Of a stretch of 64,000 bases of DNA, positions 24,181 to 35,238 are shown in pieces. The translations under genes and the position numbers were made by a program. This stretch comes from Rotaria sp. Silwood1 (lineage: Eukaryota > Rotifera > Eurotatoria > Philodinida > Philodinidae). The DNA lies in NCBI GenBank assembly GCA_905250075.1, contig CAJNOP010000224.1, forward strand, positions 228,869-292,868, read 5' to 3'. A model generated the notes under the pieces. It had not been told where the DNA came from and did no database searches. It saw nothing but the letters and a program-made list of their open reading frames with translations. How positions within the stretch are numbered: the first letter of the stretch is position 1; each line of letters starts with the position of its first letter.

Positions 24181-26886
24181 AGTTCCGGTTAGACTATTGG
24201 CGAAATAATATTTAAACAAAAAATGGGAAAAAAACATATGCTACAGTGGCAGATTTAGAGGATGACGCTGAAAGTAATCATTCCTGTCTTCCGACATATT
24301 TTTCTATTTTTCTCAACAGAAAAGGCCCGAAAATGAGCCGATACGAGCTTGATCTTATGTCAATTGTAATAGCAACATCCAAACTTTGTAGAATATTCAT
24401 GTTTCATTATAGCAATCGTGGTTGAGTGGCTACGTAGTTCAACATGTATCCAGAAAGTAGTGTTCAAACCTTTATAGCATCAGCCATGAAATGACTCTCG
24501 GAAGGGCACTAACATCTGTTTGTCTCGAATTATTCTTCCGATAGCATACTGTCTACATTATGGCATACACTTGCTCTTGTGACTAGTATATAGCTAGTTA
24601 GTATGTATGGAAAGCTGAAGCAATTGAGCGCAAGAACTTTGTATTAGACTGGTCTTCTTTTCAGAGCTACAGCTAGTCATAATTCTATGGAAGATTTCGG
24701 CCTATGGAGTCTACCGTTAGAGATAGCATACCATTTCATAAACTAGCTGAAAAGCAATGATATGAGGAGAACAAGATTATTTAGTATGATTCTTAATTTT
24801 ACCATTATTCTGATGGCACTATTTTTTTTCACTTTCATAATCATCACTGCACAATTAATATTCATCTTCTTCATTAATTTTATCCTTCATTAAAGTACAA
24901 TTGTCGTCATTGTTGTTCTGCCTAGGATCAAGTTCTTTTGGTACTGACATGTAAAGACCTACAAATTGGTCACTTAGGTCTCTAGGGTATATGGATGTGG
25001 TTATATATGGAGTATTGGTTTCAAGTTTCTTATGAAATCCTAGAAGGATTTTTCAAGTTTCTGAGTCTTAAAATCCTGTCAAGTTTCATTTAGGACTTTA
25101 TCTTAAACCATATTAACTTCTATGTTCCATGATTAAACAGGATTCTTATTAGGATTCGGAAAAACTGAATTTGAAGAGAAACCAATTAAACGTACATTCA
25201 GATCGACATTTTCCTTCGACACGTCTTTTAAATATTCTTTCAAGAAATTCAATAGTATTCTAACAGAAATCTTGCAATATTCTACGGTATAAAATGGAAA
25301 TTTTGTTTTTTCTATTAGGAACTGTTGAAGTTGTAGCAGGATTCTGATTTAAAAAATCGAATAAATTATCCAGAGCCTTGATGTGATTTTGTTACCAATC
25401 GTGCAAAAATCTATGATATGTTGTGACGACTCTTTTTTTCTCAGGATTCAGATATTTTCTTAACCGATTCCTCGCCTCTCTCCATTGACAAAGTACTCAC
25501 AGACTCTTAGTATAATCTAGTCTTAAATTCTGTGAAGATTTTGAAACTTTGTGGCTATAGACTTTTCTCGAGATTTGGTATTTCCTTCAATGATTCCTAG
25601 TTCAACAATAGTAGTAACTTGTCCAGTATCTTCACTAAATTTTGTTCAAATTTTGTGTAGGCTTTGAGGTTCCGTTTCAACTGGTTACTTTCAAGATTTT
25701 ATCCTTTCCTCGCGGAAAAAGAATAGCAAATCTAATTACAGTTCTCTTTGGATTTCTCAAAGATCTAGTATAGAAGCGTAAAAGATTTTGCATAGGAGTA
25801 AATGATCTTTGTTTTGCTCTAAGTTTTGAAAATACGGTCGTATTCGACACAAAATCCTTGTTTACAACTGTATGTCAATAGCGTATTCGTCTTCATGAAT
25901 ATGTGCCACAATCGTTACTTCCTTGTACTGATGTCAAAGAAAGTAAATCAAATAAAAAATTATGCAGACTATTTCAATATACTATCAACTAATGACAATT
26001 ACTCGCGATTATATGTGTACTTGAATTCTGAAAAAAGAAAAGTATCTTCAGTAGATTGAGAAGACAGTGATATCTCAAGGTAGATCTCTCCTTTCTCTTA
26101 CCATCGAACTCTTTAGCATCGTCTCATGAAGCAATAGGGTGAACCGGTGTAACATTGCAACTCTATAGTCTGTTTCTGGCTAGTCATGATTGGATTGTTT
26201 GGGATGATAAACATTGACAAAATCATTCTAAAATTGTCTTGCACTAACACTAACAAAGATACGATATGGTCATGATTCTTCTGTCATATCCAAGGAAACC
26301 AACTGATTTCTTGATTTCCTTTGACTTCTAATCATTTCTCTAATATCTGATGTTTTTAAATCATTTATAATGGTCTCTAGCATAGAAATGATGTTGTTCT
26401 TCCTTGAAATAACCGGAATGATGAATTAATTACATACCTTTTCTCATTCCCATGTTCATCTGTCCTCAAGATACGAGTGGGTGTATAGACGTGGATGTAG
26501 GTACAAACATCGGTATGATTTAATATATAGTAGAGCACTTACACTCACACTCATCGGCACTAATACATCTATATATGTCCGCATCTGTCACCATTACGTT
26601 CAGCTCCACACTCTCTTACACCTACACCCGAAGTGTATGTCAATTTTTCGACATAGAATGGACCTAAATGTTGCATAAACAGCATTATTCTGCTACTAAA
26701 AGATTTATCGTAAAATTCTGCGTTATGAAAATGCTGAATAAAGGAAGACTTAAGATGATTTAAAAATGGCTCTTGTACATCTCTGTTTTTCGAGAAAATG
26801 AGCTCTACATAATAAATGTAACCAAATGTTTTCGATAATATTCAGTTTACAGTTAAGTTCAAAGTCATATCAGGAACCATTCGTTA
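24181..26886. other. Gene-poor stretch with degenerate simple repeats
   Basis: No gene recognised. From about 24990 to 25810 short phrases such as AGGATTCTGATT, AGATTTTGAAAC and TTTCAAGATTTT recur in a degenerate way, suggesting old tandem or dispersed simple repeats. 26465..26640 is a TG/CA foldback, listed separately. The 3' end of the three-domain enzyme's transcript lies just below 26887. Confidence 0.4.
26465..26640. repeat. TG-rich / CA-rich foldback segment
   Basis: GAGTGGGTGTATAGACGTGG followed by ATGTAGGTAC at the left is mirrored by CACACTCTCTTACACCTACA and CACCCG at the right, with further CACTCACACTCATCGGCAC in the middle. It matches the TG-then-CA arrangement seen elsewhere in the window. 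Confidence 0.5.
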
Positions 26887-29001
26887 TTATTCGTTCGATT
26901 TGGTATGATGAATTTTTTCTAACGTACTATCACGATATAGTTTTATTGCAAATTTATAAAATTGTATTTGATGTTCGAACGTATTATGCAGCGGTATCAG
27001 GGTAAAATATAGTTGCGCCGTAATTATTTTTAAATCAGCTGAACTTGCAGCATTTGAATATTCTCTCGAAACAAAATTTTCAAATGTTCGAACAAGTTGC
27101 GAGAGATATGTTTCCACTGCAGACGTTGAAAGTAAATCTATTTTGTTCAATAAAATAAAATCATATCCAGTTAGTGATTGATATACTTTCGCTAAATCAT
27201 AATTTAAATCACCATGTAAAGTTAATTCTGTTCCTAAAGATCCTCGCATATCTAAAAAGACCACCCGACTATCTGGTGTTAGCAAAGCATTACTAAAAAC
27301 TGGATCACCATGAATAATTGGATTATATTGGCCACAGTTAGATCTTTCATATTCAGTGAAATATTTAATGAAATAATCGACAAAATCTTTAGAAGGGATC
27401 ATTGATGATTCGAAATGATTTTTAAAGTATTCGTCCAAATTTAAATATATATCAACATATCGATTGTAACGCGATAAAATTTTGCTGGAATAATTTGCAT
27501 AAATATTTGATTTTATTTCTGTAGGTTCTACCGGTAATGACAAATGAATACGTTTTAACGATGATAAAAATTTTAATAATCGGCCTTCGGTCAAACATAG
27601 GTTTGTAAACAAATGTGAATAAGTAATACCATTGATGTTTTCCATAACTATGGATGTAATACCAGCATCTTTGTTCGTTTCAATACGTTCTAGCTGTGGA
27701 AATAAGCCCACAATAGATGGTGGGATATTTTGATAAAAGTAAATTTCACCTTGAAGACAGTCCGTTGAAGAACTTTTAATAATTGAATTGTCCAAGTGTT
27801 GAACTGTGTTAAAATGTCGAGAAGAAATAAAGCCGTATTTTCGTCTTTGATTTCGAGAATCACATACAGTACCATCAAGTGACCATCCAATCTCTTTTGC
27901 CGTATCAATCAAAGCATGAATAGCCAAATCGTCAACGTAGACATCAGCATATGGTTTTCCGAACAACAATTCATCATATGGTATGTCAAATTTAGCCAAT
28001 GTTTCAAGTGTTATCCGTCCGATATCAGCAATGACGGCACCAACATTACCTGCATGAGTCCTCATTCGACGAGCTGTTTGGATTATGATATAATGGCCAG
28101 CTCTGTGCAGCTCTCGAACCAATTGAATATTTTGTAGTTTTGGTTCAACCGAGTTATAGTCGCCATGTTTACTTGGATAAGAGACCAATGTATTGTCCAA
28201 ATCAAAGCAAAATCTCATTCGACGAATAGTTATTGGACTTTCTTTAGTTTTTAGTTCTTTTAAAAATTGATTCAGCTGATCAGGAGTTCCAACACAAACA
28301 AAATCATCTGTACTAACTTGAATTCCAACAAAGAGTTCTTTGCTATCCAACATTAATTTGATAACGTTTGTTGTATAGTATTCACCGGAATGCCCTACTG
28401 CTTCGTCCAATATTTTTATACAAAACTGTTTTAAAATGGTAGCTGAACGAAAAGCATAGGCACCAGTATTTGCATGGCTTGAAATCATTATTTTTTCACA
28501 CACGTCTGTCACAAAGGAATATCCTTCCACTGGAGCTTTTTCCTCTAATTTTAAATAAGAATATATAGGTTTTCCACCATTATCTTCGAAAAAAAAAGAG
28601 GCATTCAAATTGTCTGGCAATTGACGAAATTCTTCAATGATCGGTTTGAAGTAAATTGTATCACAATCTAGAGAGATTGTTTTTCGTTTCAAACGATCTT
28701 CATTCATTGACTGCAACATAATGAATAGTGTCTCAGCTGCACCTCTTGTTTCGAAATCGAAAATAATCCCTTGAAATGTTTTCTTTGGATATTCCATTTT
28801 CAATGTTTGAATTAAGTCAAATTGCTTTTCTAAATTTACCATAATTCCAATATATATAATATCATCTTCTTTTGAATTTAAATGATCTAATAACCAAAAT
28901 AACATCGGTCTTCCAACGATTTTAATGAGCGGTTTCGGAAAGCGATAGTTTTCCTTGCTAAAACGATGGCCAATTCCACCCATAGGAATTAAAATATTCA
29001 T
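26887..29001 (-). CDS. Three-domain fusion: nucleotidyltransferase - HAD phosphatase - APH/choline-kinase-like kinase
   Basis: An uninterrupted 704-codon frame with three catalytic domains. Residues 1-255: a sugar-1-phosphate/phosphocholine-type nucleotidyltransferase with GGIGHRF (8-14), FPKPL (21-25) and DCDT (112-115). Residues 262-375: a HAD-superfamily phosphatase resembling the capsule-locus EcbF/BcbF group, with DLDNT (267-271), QTARR (308-312) and KPYADVYVDD (349-358); the DxDxT nucleophile/acid pair and the late Lys and Asp-Asp are present. Residues 400-700: an aminoglycoside-phosphotransferase/choline-kinase fold with the Brenner motif HGDPVFSN (564-571) and FLDMRG (582-587). Such separate enzymes cluster in bacterial capsule and lipooligosaccharide loci, where a small sugar or alcohol is phosphorylated, trimmed and nucleotide-activated. 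No signal peptide, so cytosolic. Lack of introns and the bacterial-type architecture suggest horizontal acquisition. The substrate (CDP-alcohol versus NDP-sugar) is undetermined. Confidence 0.88.
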   Translation of the reverse strand: MNILIPMGGIGHRFSKENYRFPKPLIKIVGRPMLFWLLDHLNSKEDDIIYIGIMVNLEKQFDLIQTLKMEYPKKTFQGIIFDFETRGAAETLFIMLQSMNEDRLKRKTISLDCDTIYFKPIIEEFRQLPDNLNASFFFEDNGGKPIYSYLKLEEKAPVEGYSFVTDVCEKIMISSHANTGAYAFRSATILKQFCIKILDEAVGHSGEYYTTNVIKLMLDSKELFVGIQVSTDDFVCVGTPDQLNQFLKELKTKESPITIRRMRFCFDLDNTLVSYPSKHGDYNSVEPKLQNIQLVRELHRAGHYIIIQTARRMRTHAGNVGAVIADIGRITLETLAKFDIPYDELLFGKPYADVYVDDLAIHALIDTAKEIGWSLDGTVCDSRNQRRKYGFISSRHFNTVQHLDNSIIKSSSTDCLQGEIYFYQNIPPSIVGLFPQLERIETNKDAGITSIVMENINGITYSHLFTNLCLTEGRLLKFLSSLKRIHLSLPVEPTEIKSNIYANYSSKILSRYNRYVDIYLNLDEYFKNHFESSMIPSKDFVDYFIKYFTEYERSNCGQYNPIIHGDPVFSNALLTPDSRVVFLDMRGSLGTELTLHGDLNYDLAKVYQSLTGYDFILLNKIDLLSTSAVETYLSQLVRTFENFVSREYSNAASSADLKIITAQLYFTLIPLHNTFEHQIQFYKFAIKLYRDSTLEKIHHTKSNE

Positions 29002-29669
29002 TGTTGATTTTTTTCTCTACTTGGATGACTGTAATATACGGTACGCAGAAGAATAAATTCCAAAAAGTATAAAATAAGAACAATTCTTCAAAATACGAAG
29101 AATATCTCACATAAAACAGCACCTGCGTACTTTGAAGATTTACTGAATTAGTGGAACCAATAAAATTAGATTGATGAGTAAGAAAATTTCTACAAAAAGG
29201 TAAAAAAAACACAACGTTCGAAAATAATAGTATCTTTCTATATAAATAGACATAATTATATGTTATATTTTAATTACTCAGGACATTAAACCAATACTAC
29301 AGTAAAGACACACGGTCTCTACAATTGTAACGAATTCTACACCCTTCGTCGGTTTTGTGCATTTGTAGGACGATCTCTTTAAGTTCTTTGTCACACTGTT
29401 TTTTTAGTGTGTTATGAATATCTGAGGTTAGTAACATACAACTTAGTACTGCCATCTCACTTTGTGATAATTTTCTTTTTCAAAAAACAAATGTTTCCAA
29501 AGGCCAAAAAGCGACTTTCATATAGTTCCATGACACTTGCAACAGAGGTATTTTCTCTTTTTTAGAAGTAAAATGATTCTTCACTTTTTATATTTTCTTG
29601 AATTCTAACTGAGTTTTAGATAGCATTGGGATGCCTGGTTCCCTGTGAAATTTTTCTGGATTCGGTTAT
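29002..29669. other. Intergenic, upstream of the three-domain enzyme
   Basis: AT-rich promoter-side sequence without a recognisable gene or a clear TATA element. Confidence 0.4.
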
Positions 29670-29780
29670 CTGGAGTGTGGGTGTGGACGCGGGCGATTCT
29701 CAGCACCGATGAATGAAGGTGTGATGCCAAACTTAGAGGAATCTCTCACCGATACTACCCACACTCCTTAGGCAACCAAA
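29670..29780. repeat. TG-rich / CA-rich foldback segment
   Basis: GGAGTGTGGGTGTGGACGCG at the left pairs with ACTACCCACACTCC at the right, enclosing CAGCACCGATGAATGAAGG. The ACCGATG phrase recurs in other copies (31198, 52326). Confidence 0.6.
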
Positions 29781-31164
29781 GGACGAATGAAATAGCTAAT
29801 TTTTTTCTAGCCGTGGTGGTATGTCGTGTCTAGTCTTTTTGTCGTCAACGACACTGTACACAACGAATTGTAGTTTTATTTTGTGATCGAATTTGGATTA
29901 GTCTAAATGATAGACGTATAAGGAAGAAGGTTATATTCGATCATGCACACAATATGTCGCTTACCAAGCACCTAATCGATTTAACTATCAATTTCTACAT
30001 GTTGATAAACATTCTAAGATGCCGTTGAATACAATTTTACTATGAATATAAATTTTTATCATAAAATACTGAATCGATTGCATAAAATTGAATAGAACTA
30101 ATTTAATTTTTTTCTTATTTTACCGAATGTTTCTTCTGATCACTGACGTCTAGGAAACTCATTTTCCGCTGAAAAAAACTTAAACAACAAAAATAAAAAA
30201 AACCGTTTAGTTTACATCATGATTGAAGTTCATTTCAATTTTTAATTTTTGCAATTTAAACTGATAAATAAACTAAAATTATGTAATTTACATATTTTCA
30301 AATTAATCACAAAAATCCGTATTTAGAATAAAATGTAATTATAACATAAAGAGATAAGAAAGGCTTTTAAAGTAAATTATATTAGTTCAATTTAGGGCCT
30401 AACAATTTTTAAAAAACATTTAAAGGTAGTTTTTATCGAGAAGTAATCAGAATGCATTGTATTTTCATGTCTTTGTGTTTCAATATAGATTTGTATTTTT
30501 AATACAAAAAAAATACAAGTTTTTATTCTTCAGGAAGGTAATTATTTAGACTGATTCAAATGACATCCATCTCTCTTTGAATCATACTTTATCTTTAGAA
30601 GGTCCGTCCGATGTCGAACACTATTGAAGCAAATATTTGAATTCACGTTTCGCCTAATTTTTTCCCACTTTTCTATTATTCTGACTATTCTGGAGGGAGT
30701 GGGCTAGAGACCGGCGAGGTGTGGGCTTGCGTAGAGAATGGGTACGAGCGTTGGTATGGTGTGTGGTGGGTCTTCTATGTAACTACACGTACATCCATTC
30801 GACTCACAGCACCCACAATCACATCCATCCATATCCTCTTTTTCTGAGTGTCTGTTTTCATTTTTAGAGAAGCTTTGAATTCTGACGATCAGTTATCTTT
30901 ATTTTTCTTTTTCGTCTGTTGACTCTTTAATTAATTGTAAAACTAAATAAATTCATCTTGCAGAACAACAAAGAATCCTTTTCGGTAAGTATCCTAAAAT
31001 ATTCGGAATCTCCGATCTCGGTTCCGAAAATCTTTTTCAGCCTCGGTCCTCACTGATCTCTAGAGTGGATAGACCTAGCTGATATGTAAGACCTCTAAGA
31101 CTAAATTTGACGGGTAGTGTGGACATTTTAGATTAGTCTTGGACGACATCCTCACTTATTCTTT
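29781..31164. other. Intergenic with another TG/CA segment at 30690..30840
   Basis: No gene recognised. 30690..30840 has a TG-rich left part (GGGAGTGGGCTAGAG, GGTGTGGGCTTGCG, GGTGTGTGGTGGGTC) and a CA-rich right part (CACAGCACCCACAATCACATCC), the same arrangement as the other foldback segments. Confidence 0.45.
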
Positions 31165-31985
31165 TGCTTATCTGGGGGTGTGAATGTAGGTGGGTGACCG
31201 ATGAAGAGAAGTCTTTCCCTCATCCATTAACAGGCGAACCAAACTTCAGCCTTAAATATATTGTGGAAGTATGTTCTATATTCAGGGAGAACACTTGAAG
31301 TTCGATTTAGCATCTATGGTCACAATTTAGCAGCATGTCCTAATTTAGAGTGATGCTGAAAAATTTACCTGTTATTCAAAAAAAACCAATGCAACCTTTT
31401 TTTGTTAAGAGATGGCATTATTTCTTACTAGTGAGCAGCATGCAAAAGAAAGCAGCGAATATATGTTTACCTTGCCTGTGCACATTCTTTATTTGAGTAA
31501 GCAATGAAGAAATTGATTTTTTCTATAAGATGCACAAAAGGTTGCTTTTACATATTTATTCTATGTCGCAAACGAAGGATAGAGAAAAAGAAAACCTTGA
31601 AGTCTGAGCAACGACTCTCATGTAATTACAGTGGCGATAATCAACACGGCACTTATGAGACATCAAGACGTTGACAATGTTGAGATGATTTTTGTTGCAC
31701 AGAGACATTTAGGCATCCAATGGGAAACAGAATTCTTTTTCCTTCAGTCGCTCACATTTGTACTTGGCAATAATTTTGAGTTTGGACTTTTGTGTGGATA
31801 GGATAAAGAAGCGGCTTGTAATGGTTTGAGTGTCGACATCGGTGCTGTAGGTATCAATGTGTGGACGAGAATGTTGATATTTAATTGGTTTCGTAACTGT
31901 GTTGCTCTGTAGGTTTGCGTGTTGGCAAACGTATGATTGTGGGTTTGCTATTGTGTGAGGGTTCAAGGATTTGTGTGAGAAGTGT
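31165..31985 (+). repeat. Dispersed repeat family, copy 3
   Basis: Starts with a TG-rich box (GGGGGTGTGAATGTAGGTGG and GTGACCGATG), runs through a core (31390..31680) sharing phrases such as TTTGTTAAGAG, GTGCACATTCTTTA and TATGTCGCAAACGAAGGATA with 23385..23660, and ends with TG-rich sequence (31795..31985). More diverged than copies 1 and 2. Not coding. Confidence 0.6.
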
Positions 31986-32461
31986 TGTTGGCTTAGAGTT
32001 GAAAGTCTCGTAGACCTGAAACGGGTTGAGTATTTTTTTCAGGCGGGTCATCGAGGACACTTGACATCTTTTACTCTATTAATAAAAAACCAATGGAAAA
32101 TCGAGCCCTACAAATTTAATGAATGAGCTATTCCTTTCAAAAAGGGTGAGGCACATGATAATACGAAGAAGCAAAGGAAAAACGTTTCAAAACTTTTCAT
32201 GTGATACCTTTCAATAAGTACAATGAATAGGACAATATCTATATATTATTTTAGATAGTTTTTCATCTATAAATACATGACTTTGATAAAAGATATGCAA
32301 GTTTGGTATTTTCTTCTTTAAAACCATTATTTAAGGTACTTGAAGGTAGAATGCTGCTTAATTTTTCATTTCTCTTGAGACAGTGAAGAAACAGTGTTAC
32401 TCCACGTGAAGCATTTTCCCATCCATGGGCTACTATGACCAATAGAAAAGTTACATGAGTA

Positions 32462-33398
32462 GGTGACCGTACAATTCGTTGCAGGACAATTCGTTGCAGA
32501 GCAATTCGTCGCAACGATATAATCCAATTATAACTTATCATTATTTTCTCATAAATGAATTGACCTATTAAGATAAGTTAGAAACACATAATTCAATGAA
32601 TATGACAATTGTAGAGACTATTTTTAATCACTAAACTTTGATTTTTGATTCCGAGCAGTACAATAATCGTCTGGTACACATAAAAAGTTAGGTTCTTTGA
32701 ATTATGTCAGCGGTAAAAGTTTTCTTATAGAAACAGAAGTGGTGCTGCATCTTTCTTTCAATTCTTATTGTAGCTCAGGATTTACGACACATGGAACAAT
32801 AATTTGAGAAAATAAGTGAAACTTAGTGTTCATTAACAAAGATATGGCTTTAGCATAACTAAAAAAGCTTTTGATCAAATCTTTTTATTAAATATCCTTA
32901 TTTAACGTACAAATTGTGTTAGTTTAAAAATTATCAGCTCTTATTTGACATGTTTAAAAATAAACTAGTTTGAATTCATCGATAATTTATACAGTGCTAA
33001 CACTAGTGTTGATGATTTCTCACATTTGAGGGTTTTTCATCTCATCAGTATTAGTCGTGATGCATAAAATAGATCCGATTTTTTTTATCAAACCAGAATT
33101 TCTTATGACAATACAACCCAAAATAAAAATTCAAAGTTTAGTGATGAAAAATAGTCTCTACAATTGTCATACTCATTGAATTACGCGTTTCTAACTTATC
33201 TTAATAGGTCAATTCATTTATGAGAAAATAATGGAAAGTTGCAATTGGATAATATCAGTGCGACGAATTGTCCTGCAACGAATTGTCCATGCGACGAATT
33301 GTCCGCAACGAATTGTCCGCGACGAATTGTCCATGCGACGAATTGTCCGCAACGAATTGCCCGCGACGAATTGTCCTGCAACGAATTGTCCTAGCACC
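32462..33398. mobile_element. Foldback DNA element 1 with 9-bp target-site duplication
   Basis: Bounded by a perfect 9 bp direct repeat ACATGAGTA (32453..32461 and 33399..33407). Ends are GGTGACCG and the inverted CTAGCACC. Long inverted arms, roughly 32475..32650 and 33122..33390, pair through blocks such as TTGACCTATTAAGATAAGTT and TGACAATTGTAGAGACTATT. The outer arms are built from tandem copies of a CGACGAATTGTCC-type unit, about 3 at the left and about 8 at the right. The core (32656..33120) has no transposase. Long TIRs with subterminal repeats and a 9 bp duplication fit a non-autonomous Mutator-like or foldback element; the superfamily is inference. Confidence 0.85.
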
Positions 33399-33433
33399 AC
33401 ATGAGTATAATTTTTGACTTGAAAACAGAATTC

Positions 33434-34580
33434 GGTACTAGATCAATTCGTCGCAAGTCAATTTGTCGCATCCAATTCGTCGCAATCAATTCGTCGCACA
33501 ATCAATTTGTCGCACGTCAATTTGTCGCAATCTATTCGTCGCATCTCTCATTATAAATTTCCCGTATCACAGTTTGATCTTGCGGGAAAATGATACATAG
33601 ACAGAAATGAAATGACGTATTCAGAGAATAGAAAATAACAACATCTTGTAATTTCATCAAACTACAGAAAAAAACCGATGTTTTTGTTCGTTTTTCGACG
33701 AAATTTTAAATAGGACGTATGTATTCCACCTGTCTCCAACCAGTAGTGTCAAACTTGAAACTTGAGTTCAATTGAGTTTTCAAGTTTCAAGTTTCAAGTT
33801 TCAAGTTTCAACTTTCAAGTCTCAACTTTCAATCTAATTTCAGATGACTTTTCCGGCCAGTCCTTTCGCAGCACCCACAGCAGCTGCGATGTGATGTGCG
33901 TCGTAGTGTGGCCACTCCTTTCGTGATCAGTTCCTTCGCGGTCAGTCCTTTTGCGGCCAGTTCTTTCGCGGCACCCACAGCAGGTGCGATGTGATGTGTG
34001 TCGTAGTGTNNNNNNNNNNTTCGCGGCACCCACAGCAGGTGCGATGTGATGTGTGTCGTAGTGTGGTCAATCCTTTCGCGGCACCCACAGCAGGTGTGAT
34101 GTGATGTGTGTCGTAGTGTGGCACCTCCTTTCGCGGTCAGTTCCTTCGCGGTCAGTCCTTTTGTGGCCAGTTCTTTCGCGGCACCCACAGCAGCGGCAAT
34201 GTGATGTGTGTCGTATTGTGGCCACTCCTTTCGTGAGCAGTCCCTTCACGGCTAGTTCTTTTGCGGCCAGTCCTTTCGTAGTAACTTGAAAGTTGAAAGT
34301 TGAAACTTGAAAACTCAATTGAATTCAAGTTTCAAGTTTTACATATATGTCTCCAACATGTCAGTCATCGAATAATATCTCGAAAAACATGTTACTTAGT
34401 ATTTTTAAATTACTAAACATAACTAATTCGAATAATCGGCGTTCCCCGTTGACTATCATAAAAAAATATGTAATGAGAGAATGATGCGACGAATAGATTG
34501 CGACGAATTGATGTGCGACTAATTGATTGTGCGACGAATTGATTGCGACGAATTGACTCGCGACGAATTGATCGGTCACC
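33434..34580. mobile_element. Foldback DNA element 2 with 8-bp target-site duplication and minisatellite core
   Basis: Bounded by the 8 bp direct repeat CAGAATTC (33426..33433 and 34581..34588), only 18 bp beyond element 1's duplication. Ends are GGTACTAGATCAATTCGTCG and the inverse of GGTGACCGATCAATTCGTCG. Outer arms (33443..33545 and 34480..34572) are tandem CGACGAATTGA-type units; inner arms carry mirrored runs of TTCAAGTTTCAAG (about 33755..33835) and its complement (about 34283..34345). The centre is a GC-rich minisatellite. It shares its terminal unit with element 1, so they are the same family. No transposase present. Confidence 0.85.
33836..34280. repeat. GC-rich minisatellite inside element 2, with assembly gap
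   Basis: Tandem units of about 50 and 110 bp built from phrases CTTTCGCGGCACCCACAGCA, GGTGCGATGTGATGTG and TGTCGTAGTGTGG, alternating with TTCGCGGTCAGTCC-type units. It is much more GC-rich than the surroundings. Ten undetermined bases at 34010..34019 sit within the array, so its true copy number is probably not resolved. Open frames across it on both strands are by-products of the repeat. Confidence 0.85.
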
Positions 34581-35238
34581 CAGAATTCATCTGTTTTAAG
34601 CTGTTTTTATTAATATCTCAGTTTTCTTTCAAAGTTACATGAGACTAGCAGAAGGCGAACATTTCACATGGAAAGAACTTTGTTCTGTTATTCGTACATT
34701 CAGAGCATGATCTGATACTTACTTATCATCAAGAGTTTCTGACAGCCAGTGAGAAACAGTTCAAAAGTGAGTCTGAAATTTTGAGATGGAAAATTTCTAG
34801 CATAGACAGCGTTTAGGTGGTGGATTGGTAAGTAACTTTTCTTGATCATGATCAATACATTCAATCTACTGCAAGACCACTCATTATATAGCGGAAAGCT
34901 GGAATGCCAATCATGGTTAGATTTGAATCGGCTCGGAACTTCGAATTCGTTGTTCTGAAGCGTTCAATCGATAAAAACCGATAAAAATAAGCGGAACTAT
35001 ACTAGCTCAGCACTCTTAAAAATCAGAAAAAAAAGAGGAAAGACTCATGAAAACCGGTCGATCTGACACCAGTTCGAAGTGTAGCAATTTGTTCTGTTCT
35101 CACTTACATATTACATCCTATAATCTTAAAAAAAAACTAAATAAAGTCATTTTAAAGATAATTCTATTTTAATTCATTTTTGTTAAAACATTTTCAATCT
35201 TAACTTCTAGTATGAAATACTGTACCATGGAATAAATT
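34581..35238. other. Intergenic, nothing recognised
   Basis: AT-rich sequence between element 2 and the GC-rich repeat fragment; no gene, RNA or repeat seen. Confidence 0.4.

Noticed and set aside
33250-33390. CRISPR-like series of short regularly spaced repeats
   Set aside because: The units are contiguous or nearly so, lie in a eukaryotic element's arms and are mirrored at the other end with a target-site duplication outside; no unique spacers.
33815-34318. Overlapping frames on both strands with repeated Thr/His/Cys-rich peptides
   Set aside because: They are produced by the GC-rich minisatellite and span the undetermined bases; all frames are open because the unit lacks stops.
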